Below the pieces are notes generated by a model that saw only the letters and a list, made by a program, of their open reading frames with translations, was not told the origin of the DNA and searched no databases. Of a stretch of 64,000 bases of DNA, positions 42,860 through 50,461 are shown piece by piece (position 1 is the stretch's first letter; each line of letters opens with the position of its first letter). Position numbers and translations under genes: made by a program. This DNA is from an uncultured Burkholderiales bacterium (GTDB lineage: Bacteria > Pseudomonadota > Gammaproteobacteria > Burkholderiales > Burkholderiaceae), in assembly GCA_946480465.1 (NCBI GenBank), contig CAMLJY010000006.1:1-64000 (forward strand), read 5' to 3'.

Positions 42860-43033
42860 ATGGGATTGACCGTCCTCCGCCGGAGCTTCACGCTGCTGCT
42901 GCCCGGCGTCCCCGAGGCCGTCTCGATCGACCTCGCTTCGGTCGCCACCATCGTGGCCGCCGGCCTGCCGGTGGCCATCGTGTTCCAGCTGCGTACCGGC
43001 GTTTTCGCCGTGGCTGCGGGACTGATCAGATGA
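42860..43033 (+). CDS. Short hydrophobic reading frame, possible transporter remnant
   Basis: A 57-residue frame, MGLTVLRRSFTLLLPG and then two hydrophobic segments (SVATIVAAGLPVAIVFQ and GVFAVAAGLIR). It looks like the end of a membrane transporter (an AzlD-like protein is one option) rather than a complete protein. It lies in the debris between truncated udh and the lactonase gene. Confidence 0.3.
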   Translation: MGLTVLRRSFTLLLPGVPEAVSIDLASVATIVAAGLPVAIVFQLRTGVFAVAAGLIR

Positions 43034-43054
43034 TATTCAACGAATGACGCGGCC

Positions 43055-44062
43055 ATGATGAACCACGACGACGGCTCACGAAACACCACCACGATGCTGC
43101 CCGGCCCGGCCGTGCCATTCCAGGTCAGCGCGCGCTACCCCGATCCGCGCGTCGAGGTGCTGCACGAGCGCTTTCGCCCGCTGCGCCTGTACAGCGCCTC
43201 GGTCGAGCAACTGGCCACCGGCTGCCGCTGGTCGGAAGGGCCGCAGTGGTTCGGCGACATGCGCTGCCTGCTGTGGTCCGACATCCCGTCCAACCGCATC
43301 CTGTGCTGGGACGAAGGCTCCGGCACCACCAGCGTCTTCCGCCAGCCCTCCAACCACGCCAACGGGTTGGCGCGCGACCGCCAGGGCCGCCTGCTGGCCT
43401 GCGAGCACGGCACCCGCCGCGTCACCCGCACCGAATACGACGGCAGCATCACCGTGCTGGCCGACCGCTTCGACGGCAAGCGCCTCAATTCGCCCAACGA
43501 CGTCGTCTGCGCCCGCGACGGCAGCATCTGGTTCAGCGACCCCCGCTTCGGCATCCACGGCTGGTGGGAAGGCGCGCCGGCCGAGGCCGAGCGACCGCAC
43601 GCCGTCTACCGCATCGACGGGGGCACAGGACGCGTCGATTGCGTGATAGACGACCTGGCCGCGCCCAACGGGCTGGCCTTCTCGCCGGACGAATCGACGC
43701 TGTACGTGGTCGAGAGCCGCGCCACGCCCCACCGGCTGATCTGGGCCTATGACGCGGCGAACGGCCGGCTCGCGAACAGGCGGCTGCACATCGATGCCAT
43801 GGGCCCCGTTGCCTTCGATGGTTTCGCCGTCGACGTCGACGGCCGCCTCTGGTGCGGCCTGGGGAGCACCGGCGCCGCCGGCACGGAGCCGGAGGGCCTG
43901 GACGGCGTGCGCGTCTACGACCGCGACGGCACGCCGCTGGCCCACATCCACCTGCCTGAGCGCTGCGCCAACGTCTGCTTCGGCGGCCGGCACCGCAACC
44001 GCCTCTTCATGGCCGCCAGCCACTCGCTGTACGCGCTGTACGTGAACACGCAGGGCGCCTGA
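43055..44062 (+). CDS. SMP-30/gluconolactonase-family lactonase
   Basis: A 335-residue six-bladed beta-propeller lactonase. Conserved parts are GCRWSEGPQWFGDMRCLLWS with the metal-ligand Glu, NHANGLARDRQGRLLACEHG, RLNSPNDVVCARDGSIWFSDP and LAAPNGLAFSPDESTLYV. It would hydrolyse an aldono- or aldaro-lactone, the product of uronate dehydrogenase encoded just upstream. This links the plus-strand genes to the KdgD route. Confidence 0.92.
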   Translation: MMNHDDGSRNTTTMLPGPAVPFQVSARYPDPRVEVLHERFRPLRLYSASVEQLATGCRWSEGPQWFGDMRCLLWSDIPSNRILCWDEGSGTTSVFRQPSNHANGLARDRQGRLLACEHGTRRVTRTEYDGSITVLADRFDGKRLNSPNDVVCARDGSIWFSDPRFGIHGWWEGAPAEAERPHAVYRIDGGTGRVDCVIDDLAAPNGLAFSPDESTLYVVESRATPHRLIWAYDAANGRLANRRLHIDAMGPVAFDGFAVDVDGRLWCGLGSTGAAGTEPEGLDGVRVYDRDGTPLAHIHLPERCANVCFGGRHRNRLFMAASHSLYALYVNTQGA

Positions 44063-44173
44063 CGCGGGCGGCCACGGCGGCCACGGCGGCGGCGGGACGC
44101 GGCTGGACGCGCCGCGTCCCACGCGGCAACATGCGGCCCCGCAGGCCCCCAGCACGGCCTGCGGAGCCCGCGC

Positions 44174-44677
44174 TTGACCACCACGCCGCCCGACGCCTAC
44201 CCCGCCCCCCGGCCCGCGCTCGACATCGCACCGCACGCCAAGCAGACGAACTACCCCGAGCCCTTCGCTTCGCTGGTGCAGGGCCGCGAGAAACGCCGCC
44301 TGGGCGAGGCCTTCGGCCTCACGAACTTCGGTGTCAACCTCACGCGACTGAAACCCGGTGCCCAATCGTCGGTGCGCCATGGCCACACACGGCAGGACGA
44401 GTTCGTCTACATCCTCGAAGGCCGCCCCATCCTGGTGACCAACGCCGGCCCCACCCGGCTGGAACCCGGCATGTGCGCCGGCTTCAAGGCCGGCGCCGCT
44501 GACGCGCACCACCTGAAGAACGACACCGGCGAAGACGTCTGGTACCTCGAGATCGGCGACCGCAGCCCCGGCGACACCGCGCACTACCCGGACGACGACC
44601 TGGCAGTGCGCGTGGTCGACGGCGGCTACGTCTTCAGCCGCAAGGACGGCTCGCCGGTCGCGCCGCCGCCCAAGTGA
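44174..44677 (+). CDS. Cupin domain protein
   Basis: A 167-residue cupin from TTG 44174. Motif 1 is RHGHTRQDEFVYILEGRPIL with the metal-ligand His/Glu pattern, and motif 2 is ADAHHLKNDTGEDVWYLEIG. Single-domain cupins of this kind are often sugar isomerases or of unknown function. It may belong to the uronate set by position. Confidence 0.85.
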   Translation: MTTTPPDAYPAPRPALDIAPHAKQTNYPEPFASLVQGREKRRLGEAFGLTNFGVNLTRLKPGAQSSVRHGHTRQDEFVYILEGRPILVTNAGPTRLEPGMCAGFKAGAADAHHLKNDTGEDVWYLEIGDRSPGDTAHYPDDDLAVRVVDGGYVFSRKDGSPVAPPPK

Positions 44678-44696
44678 GCCCGCGAGCCGCTGGCCC

Positions 44697-44969
44697 ATGA
44701 AACACGCAGGCCAAGACAGCCTGGCCCGACTGGCGCTGCTGCTCGACCGGCTGCGTGCACTGGGCGCCCTGACCGAGCGCAAGCCGGGCACCTTCTACCT
44801 GCGCTCCAGCGCCTTCCTGCACTTCCACGAAGACCCGGCCGGCCTGTTCGCCGACCTGAAGGCGGACGGCCAGGCCTTCACGCGCCTGCCCGTCAACAGC
44901 GCGGTGGAGCAGGAGGCGCTGCTGGCGCTGGCCGCCCGCAGCCTGCACGCGTTTTCCAGGAGCCGCTGA
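44697..44969 (+). CDS. Hypothetical small protein
   Basis: A 90-residue soluble protein, LARLALLLDRLRALGALTER followed by PGTFYLRSSAFLHFHEDPAG and LFADLKADGQAFTRLPVN. No family assigned, but the segment FLHFHEDPAGLFADLK looks conserved and structured. It lies 7 bp before coq7 and is probably cotranscribed. Confidence 0.7.
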   Translation: MKHAGQDSLARLALLLDRLRALGALTERKPGTFYLRSSAFLHFHEDPAGLFADLKADGQAFTRLPVNSAVEQEALLALAARSLHAFSRSR

Positions 44970-44976
44970 ACCACCC

Positions 44977-45498
44977 ATGCCCGACACCGCCCTCGGCGCC
45001 CGCATCCTCAAGGTGAACCATGCCGGCGAGAACGGTGCGGTGCACATCTATGCCGGCCAGATCCTGGTGGCGCGGCTGACCGCACCGTCGCTGGTGGCCG
45101 AGCTGCGCGAGTTCAAGGCGCACGAAGAGCGGCACCGCGCCATCTTCCTGGCCGAACTGCAGCGCCGCGGGCAGCGGCGCTGCCGCAGCTACCACCTGTG
45201 TGGGCTGGGCGGCCTGGTGCTGGGGATGGCCACTGCGCTGTTCGGCCGCGCGGCCATCGCAGCGACCACCGTGGCGGTCGAACGCGTGGTGCTGTCGCAC
45301 CTGGCGCAGCAGCGGCAGGTGCTGGCCGGACACGACAGTGCCGCGGTCGAGGCCATCGGGAAGATCGTCGAAGAGGAACAGCAGCACCACGATCATTCCG
45401 CCGCCCATGTCCACGGCAACGCGTTCTGGCCGAGGCTGTTGACGCCGATCGTCGCCGCGTCGACGGAATCGGTCATCTGGCTGGGCATGCGGCTGTGA
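44977..45498 (+). CDS. coq7: COQ7-family demethoxyubiquinone hydroxylase
   Basis: A 173-residue di-iron protein that hydroxylates demethoxyubiquinone in the last ring modification of ubiquinone synthesis. Ligands: Glu18 in VNHAGENGAVHIYAGQ, Glu50-x-x-His53 in AHEERHR, Glu102 in VERVVL, and Glu134-x-x-His137 in VEEEQQHHDH. A short hydrophobic stretch (LCGLGGLVLGMATALFG) fits membrane association. No other ubiquinone genes are nearby. Confidence 0.9.
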   Translation: MPDTALGARILKVNHAGENGAVHIYAGQILVARLTAPSLVAELREFKAHEERHRAIFLAELQRRGQRRCRSYHLCGLGGLVLGMATALFGRAAIAATTVAVERVVLSHLAQQRQVLAGHDSAAVEAIGKIVEEEQQHHDHSAAHVHGNAFWPRLLTPIVAASTESVIWLGMRL

Positions 45499-45916
45499 CG
45501 CCCTTGGGCAAGCATCAGCTGTTGCTGTTCCCCTTCCTGATCGCCCCCGTGCTCGCCGACCTCGGGCTGGCGTGGTTCCTCGACCGGCGCGCCGACGGCT
45601 TCACGGAACGGCCGGCCACGCTGCTGTCCTTGCGCGAATTTCCGACCAGCATGGACACCGGGCGCCACCGCCGGTGCGGCGCTTCGAGTGGTTCCCGCTG
45701 TTCCACATTCCCGTGGCGCTGGTGAGCTTCATGCTGGTGCTGGCGGTGCTGGCCGTTCGCAGCGAGGCCGCTCGGCTTTACCCCCGCGCCGGTGCGCGTG
45801 AAGCGCGGGCGCAGCCCACGCTGAGGGGCGGCGCGCCGTTCCGGCGCCCGCCCCCGTATCCGCATCCGCATCCGCAACGTGCCGCCGGCGTCAGTGCGCC
45901 GCCCACCCCGGCTTGA
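45495..45916 (+). pseudogene. Membrane protein gene with an apparent frameshift
   Basis: From GTG 45495, overlapping the coq7 stop, the frame reads GKHQLLLFPFLIAPVLADLG, a transmembrane helix, up to EFPTSMDTG near 45660. The protein-like sequence then resumes in another frame as RRFEWFPLFHIPVALVSFML, a second helix. One lost or gained base near 45660-45680 would join them. Either a pseudogene or a sequencing error. The 3' end runs into the convergent D-aminoacylase gene. Confidence 0.45.
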
Positions 45917-47357
45917 GCCGCCGCCCTGCGTGCAGGTCCAGATGCTCGCCGCCGCGCACGGCAATGCGGCCGTTCACCATCACCAGCGCAATGCCGGCGG
46001 CCACCGACTGCGGCCGCTCGTAGGTGGCCGTGTCGCGCACCGTGGCCGGGTCCAGCAGCACCAGGTCGGCGGCCTGCCCGGGCGCGATGGTGCCGCGGTC
46101 GGCCAGGCCGAAGCGGCGCGCCGGCAGGCCGGTCATCTTGTGCACCGCGCGCTCCAGCGGCAGCAGCCCGCGGTCCCGCACGTAGTGGCCCAGCACGCGC
46201 GGGAAGCTGCCCCACAGGCGCGGATGCGGGTGCCGGTCGTGCGGCAGGCCGTCGGATCCGATCATCGTCAGCGGGTGGGCCAGCACGCGTTCCACGTCTT
46301 CGGCCGCCATCGTGAAGTAGATGGCGCCCGCGGGCAGCAGGCGTTCGGCGGCCTGCTTCAGGTCCACGCCCCACTCGGCCGCGATGTCGTCCAGGCGCCG
46401 GCCGCCCAGCGCCGGGTGCGCGTGCGACCAGGTGACCAGCACGTCCTTCACCTGCGCGGCGCGCACGGGATCGAGCATGGTCGACGAGGCATCGTAGGGA
46501 TAACAGTCGATGCACACGGCCTGGTCCCGCGCCGCGGCTTCCAGCGTGCGCAGCGTCTGCCGGGTTCGGCCATGGTTCTGCGGCAACACCACCTTGTGGT
46601 GCGACAGCACCAGCTGCGCGCCGCTGGCGGCGCCCACCTGCAGCGCCTCGTCGATGGCGGCGTCGATGTGCTCGCCTTCGTCGCGGATGTGCATCGCCAG
46701 CACGCCGCGGTGGGTCTTCAGCGGGGCGCTGACCTCGATCAGCTCGGCGGTCGTGGCGGCCCGCGCCGGCGGGTAGTACACGCCGGTCGACAGCCCGAAG
46801 GCGCCGGCCTGCAGCGAAGCCTCCACGTCGGCCCGCATCGCGGCGGTTTCCTGCGGTGTGGCCGGGCGCCGCAGGTCGGCCACGTGCCGCACGCGCAGGC
46901 TGGTGTGGCCCACCAGCGGCACCACGTTCAGTGCCGGCCGCGCCGCGTCCAGTTCCGCGAGGTAGCCTGCAAAGTGAGCGTGCCTGAAGACCCCCGGCGG
47001 AAACAGGTCCATCGGCGCCGGCGCCCGGTCGATCACCAGCGGCGCCAGGCTGAGGCCGCAGTTGCCGGTGACCACCGTGCACACCCCCTGCGACAGCTTG
47101 GGGTGCGGCGCCGGATGGCCCAGCACCAGCAGGTCGTCGTGCGAATGCGTGTCGATGAAGCCCGGGCACAGCACCAGGCCCTCGGCATCGACGGTCTCCC
47201 CTTCGCCGGCCGCCGAGCACGGCTCGCGCAGTTCGGCGATGCGGCCCTGCTCGATGACCACGTCGGCGCTGAAGCGCGGGCGGCCGGTGCCGTCGATCAC
47301 CTCCGCATTCCGAAAGACGACACGTCCAGCGGCGGCCGCCGGAGAAGCTGCGTTCAT
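45891..47357 (-). CDS. N-acyl-D-amino-acid deacylase (D-aminoacylase)
   Basis: A 488-residue amidohydrolase. CPGFIDTHSHDDLLVL carries the metal HxH, GNCGLSLAPL and GLSTGVYYPP are typical D-aminoacylase stretches, and TMIGSDGLP carries the catalytic Asp. It would release D-amino acids from N-acyl forms. It overlaps the start of its neighbour's stop by 4 bp (ATGA), in an operon with a Bug receptor that may bring in the substrate. Confidence 0.9.
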   Translation of the reverse strand: MNAASPAAAAGRVVFRNAEVIDGTGRPRFSADVVIEQGRIAELREPCSAAGEGETVDAEGLVLCPGFIDTHSHDDLLVLGHPAPHPKLSQGVCTVVTGNCGLSLAPLVIDRAPAPMDLFPPGVFRHAHFAGYLAELDAARPALNVVPLVGHTSLRVRHVADLRRPATPQETAAMRADVEASLQAGAFGLSTGVYYPPARAATTAELIEVSAPLKTHRGVLAMHIRDEGEHIDAAIDEALQVGAASGAQLVLSHHKVVLPQNHGRTRQTLRTLEAAARDQAVCIDCYPYDASSTMLDPVRAAQVKDVLVTWSHAHPALGGRRLDDIAAEWGVDLKQAAERLLPAGAIYFTMAAEDVERVLAHPLTMIGSDGLPHDRHPHPRLWGSFPRVLGHYVRDRGLLPLERAVHKMTGLPARRFGLADRGTIAPGQAADLVLLDPATVRDTATYERPQSVAAGIALVMVNGRIAVRGGEHLDLHAGRRLKPGWAAH

Positions 47358-48361
47358 TCGACCTTCGCTCCCGAGCGCTTGATCACGTCCGCCCAGCGCG
47401 GCGTTTCCAGCTTGGCCATGGTCATGATCAGGTTGGGCGTGGACATCATCGTCTCCACCGCCAGCTTCGCATAGCGTTCACGCACCGCGGGCATGGCGAC
47501 GATGCGGTTCACCGCCGCGTTCAGCAGCGCCACCACCTCGGCCGACATTCCGCGCGGGCCCACCAGGCCGCCCCAGGCCACCGTCTCGTAGCCCTTCACG
47601 CCGGCTTCCTGGATGGTGGGCAGGTCGGGAAACAGCGGCGAGCGGCGTGGGCCGCTGACGCCCAGGGCGCGCACCCGCCCCTGCTTGACGTGCGGCCCGA
47701 TCGACGCGAGGTTGTCGAACATCAGGTCGATCTGGCCGCCGATCAGGTCCTGCACAGCGGCCGGGCTGCCGCGGTAGGGCACGTGGACCATGAAGGTGCC
47801 GGTCATGGCCTTGAACAGTTCGCCGCCCAGATGGCCGGTGGTGCCGTTGCCCGCCGAACCCATCATCAGCCTGCCGGGCCGGGCCCGCGCGTACTGGATG
47901 AACTCCTGCACGCTCTTCACCGGCAGGTCGTTGCGCACCACCAGCGCGTTCTGCACGGTGCCGGTGATGGCGATGCCGGTCAGCGTGTCCGGGTCGTACG
48001 GCAGCCGGGCGTACAGCGAACGGTTGATCGCCATCGTGCCGACGTTGGCATAGCCCAGCGTGTAGCCGTCGGGCTCCGCGCGCGCGACTTCGCCCATGCC
48101 GTTGTTGCCACTGGCGCCGGGCTTGTTCTCGATCACCAGCGGCTGGCCGACGACGGCGGGGAACTCGTCGGCCAGCACGCGGCAGATCACGTCGGGCGAG
48201 CCGCCGGCGGCGGAAGGCACGATGAGCCTGATCGGCCGCGCCGGGTAACCCGCGGCGCGGGCGGACCCCAGCGGCAGCGCGGCCAGCGCACCCAGCGCCC
48301 CGATCCGGGCCAGGGCATGGCGGCGGCTGGCCGCGGGGGAAAGATCATTGGCAGGATTCAT
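47354..48361 (-). CDS. Bug-family tripartite tricarboxylate transporter receptor
   Basis: A 335-residue periplasmic receptor with an RRHALARIGALGALAALPLG leader and the Bug motifs IRLIVPSAAGGSPDVICRVL, LVIENKPGASGNNGMGEVA, VHVPYRGSPAAVQDLIGGQI. Encoded upstream of the D-aminoacylase and overlapping it, so the ligand may be an N-acyl amino acid. Divergent from a LysR gene 101 bp away. Confidence 0.9.
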   Translation of the reverse strand: MNPANDLSPAASRRHALARIGALGALAALPLGSARAAGYPARPIRLIVPSAAGGSPDVICRVLADEFPAVVGQPLVIENKPGASGNNGMGEVARAEPDGYTLGYANVGTMAINRSLYARLPYDPDTLTGIAITGTVQNALVVRNDLPVKSVQEFIQYARARPGRLMMGSAGNGTTGHLGGELFKAMTGTFMVHVPYRGSPAAVQDLIGGQIDLMFDNLASIGPHVKQGRVRALGVSGPRRSPLFPDLPTIQEAGVKGYETVAWGGLVGPRGMSAEVVALLNAAVNRIVAMPAVRERYAKLAVETMMSTPNLIMTMAKLETPRWADVIKRSGAKVE

Positions 48362-48462
48362 GATGCGACGGCACTCCGCTGGACAACGGTGCGAAATCTA
48401 CGGATCGCCGCACCGGACCACAATCGAGAAGTTCTCAGGGTCGCATCAATTCTCTTCATGCC

Positions 48463-49392
48463 ATGAGCCACCTGCCCTCGCTCACCGCACTGCGCTGCTT
48501 CGACGCCAGCGCGCGCCACGCCAGCTTCACCAAGGCCGCGGCCGAGGTGCATCTGACCCAGGGCGGCGTCAGCCACCAGGTGATCGCGCTGGAAGCGATG
48601 CTGGGCGCGCCGCTGTTCGTGCGGCGCCGCGCCGGCCTGCAGCTGACGGTGGCCGGCCAGGCCTACTGGCGCGAGATCTCGCCCGCGCTGCGGCAGATCG
48701 AACGCGCCACGCAGGACATCGCCACGCACAAAGGCCTGGGCGGCGCGCTGAACCTCAGCGCCGCGTCCAGCTTCGGCACGCTGTGGCTCATTCCCCGCCT
48801 GGGCCGCTTCGTGCAGGCGCATCCGGAAATCCGGCTCAACCTGTCCACCCACGTCGGGCCGGTGGACTACGCGCGCACGCCGCACGATGCGGCCATCGAG
48901 TACTGCGCCGGCGCCTCGCCGGGGCTGCACGCGCAGCTGATCTGCCCGTTGATCCTCCGGCCGCACGCCTCGCCGGCGCTGCTGGCCGCGCACGGCCTGC
49001 GGCTGCGCACCCGCGCGCGGGGCTTGAGCGACACCAACCTGCTGCGGCTGCTGCAGCGCGCACCCCTGATCCGCCATGCCAGCGAGCCGCAGGGCTGGCC
49101 GCTGTGGCTGGCGGCGGCCGGCCTGGCCAGCCAGGTGCCGCCGGCACAGCTGGGCAGCGGGCCGCAGTACGACCTGGTGTCCATCGCGCTGCACGGCGCC
49201 ATCGCGTCGCAGGGCGTCGCGTTGCTGCCGGACTGGGCGGCCGACGGCGCGATCCAGGCCGGGCAACTGCACCGCGTGTCCGAGCGCTCGGTGCAGGCCG
49301 AACGCGGCTACCACCTGCGCTGCCCGGACTGGAAGGCCGAGCTGCCGCCGGTGCGCCGCTTCGCCGAGTGGCTGCGCAGCGAGGCCGGCTGA
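48463..49392 (+). CDS. LysR-type regulator, GcvA-like
   Basis: A 309-residue regulator with the GcvA-subfamily winged helix (SFTKAAAEVHLTQGGVSHQV, about residues 22-41) and a ligand domain beginning GGALNLSAASSFGTLWLIP. It is divergent from the Bug receptor/D-aminoacylase operon, which it probably controls. Confidence 0.88.
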   Translation: MSHLPSLTALRCFDASARHASFTKAAAEVHLTQGGVSHQVIALEAMLGAPLFVRRRAGLQLTVAGQAYWREISPALRQIERATQDIATHKGLGGALNLSAASSFGTLWLIPRLGRFVQAHPEIRLNLSTHVGPVDYARTPHDAAIEYCAGASPGLHAQLICPLILRPHASPALLAAHGLRLRTRARGLSDTNLLRLLQRAPLIRHASEPQGWPLWLAAAGLASQVPPAQLGSGPQYDLVSIALHGAIASQGVALLPDWAADGAIQAGQLHRVSERSVQAERGYHLRCPDWKAELPPVRRFAEWLRSEAG

Positions 49393-49399
49393 TGCTGGT

Positions 49400-49930
49400 T
49401 CAGTGCATGCGCACCTCGCCGCTGTCGCCCAGGCGCCGGGGCGGCTTGCCGCTGACCACGGCCTTGGCCATCGCATACAGCTGGACCAGCTTGTTCGACT
49501 TCACGTCCCAGTAGTGCGCGTGCGAAATGCGCACCCGCACCAGCGCCAGGTCCGGGTCGTCCAGGCCCTTCGGAAACCAGGCCTCGGTCGCCTTGTTCCA
49601 CAGGCGGCGCCGGAGGGTCGCGTCGTCCTCGATGCTCGCGGTGCCCGAGACCGACACGTAGGTGTCGTCGCCCGGGTGCGCATAGGCCACGTTCACCTGC
49701 GTGTCGTGGGCCAGGTCCTGCACCGGCTCCGCGGAACGCGACATGAAGAACCACAGCGTGTCGTCCTCGTCGATCTTCTTGTTCTGCGTGGTCATCGGCC
49801 GCGAATGAAGATGGCCGTTCTCGTGGTGGGTCGTGAACATGCCGAACTTCATGTCCTTGATCAGGTTCCACAGCTTCTCCCGCTGCGGCGTCTGGTGGCC
49901 GGAGAGGGCATCGGAGGCAAGTGGATTCAT
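49400..49930 (-). CDS. Pyridoxamine 5'-phosphate oxidase-fold protein, general stress 26 type
   Basis: A 176-residue split-barrel flavin-binding protein: LIKDMKFGMFTTHHENGHLH, SRPMTTQNKKIDED, LWFFMSRSAEPVQDL and the C-terminal YWDVKSNKLVQLYAMAKAVV. This is the layout of the general stress protein 26 family, which binds FMN or F420-like cofactors. AAGGAG precedes ATG 49930. Convergent with the LysR gene. Confidence 0.88.
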   Translation of the reverse strand: MNPLASDALSGHQTPQREKLWNLIKDMKFGMFTTHHENGHLHSRPMTTQNKKIDEDDTLWFFMSRSAEPVQDLAHDTQVNVAYAHPGDDTYVSVSGTASIEDDATLRRRLWNKATEAWFPKGLDDPDLALVRVRISHAHYWDVKSNKLVQLYAMAKAVVSGKPPRRLGDSGEVRMH

Positions 49931-50110
49931 GGAGGCTCCTTGTCGATGGGGCGCGCGCGGGCGCGGTGCCCAGCGCGCGGCAAACCACGTTCCCCGCCGC
50001 CTGCCGAAGCGCCTGTAGGACACGGGCTACGACAGGACGTGGGCTCGTCTTGCCGCCGCCGGCGCGCGGTGCAGGGACGATTCCTTCATCCCCGCAGCCG
50101 AGGAGACGCC

Positions 50111-50365
50111 ATGACGCAAGCCGCAGAAATCGTCGGCCCGGTCGAGTACCGCGAAGGCGACGGCCCGAACATCACCATCCGCCCCGGGCCGATCGAGGTC
50201 GACATCACCGCCAGCGACGCCACGCTGGGCTGGACGGAGGGCGAGGCCCGCGGCTCGGCCGCGATGCCGCTCGCTGATTTCAGGCGTTATGTCGCCGAAG
50301 GCGCCATCGTGCTGCGCGGGCAGGACGGCGAGGGCCGAGCGGCACCGCCGGATGCGGCGACCTGA
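50111..50365 (+). CDS. Small hypothetical protein
   Basis: An 84-residue acidic protein with a GAGGAG ribosome binding site: EIVGPVEYREGDGPNITIRP, then ITASDATLGWTEGEARGSAA and a short hydrophilic end. It is predicted to be mostly beta-strand. No family recognised. It stands 96 bp before the TssBC-like gene. Confidence 0.65.
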   Translation: MTQAAEIVGPVEYREGDGPNITIRPGPIEVDITASDATLGWTEGEARGSAAMPLADFRRYVAEGAIVLRGQDGEGRAAPPDAAT

Positions 50366-50461
50366 GTCCGTGCATCCCGCGGCGGACGAGCCGGCGAATC
50401 ACCAGGGCCCGACCGGGCGGCGCAGGCGCAACAATCGCGCCCACACCCTCGGAGATGGCCC

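Noticed and set aside
45841..45900. CCGCAT triplet-like repeat and Pro/His-rich peptide
   Set aside because: Three short units only, at the convergent gene end; too short to be a meaningful repeat or protein feature.
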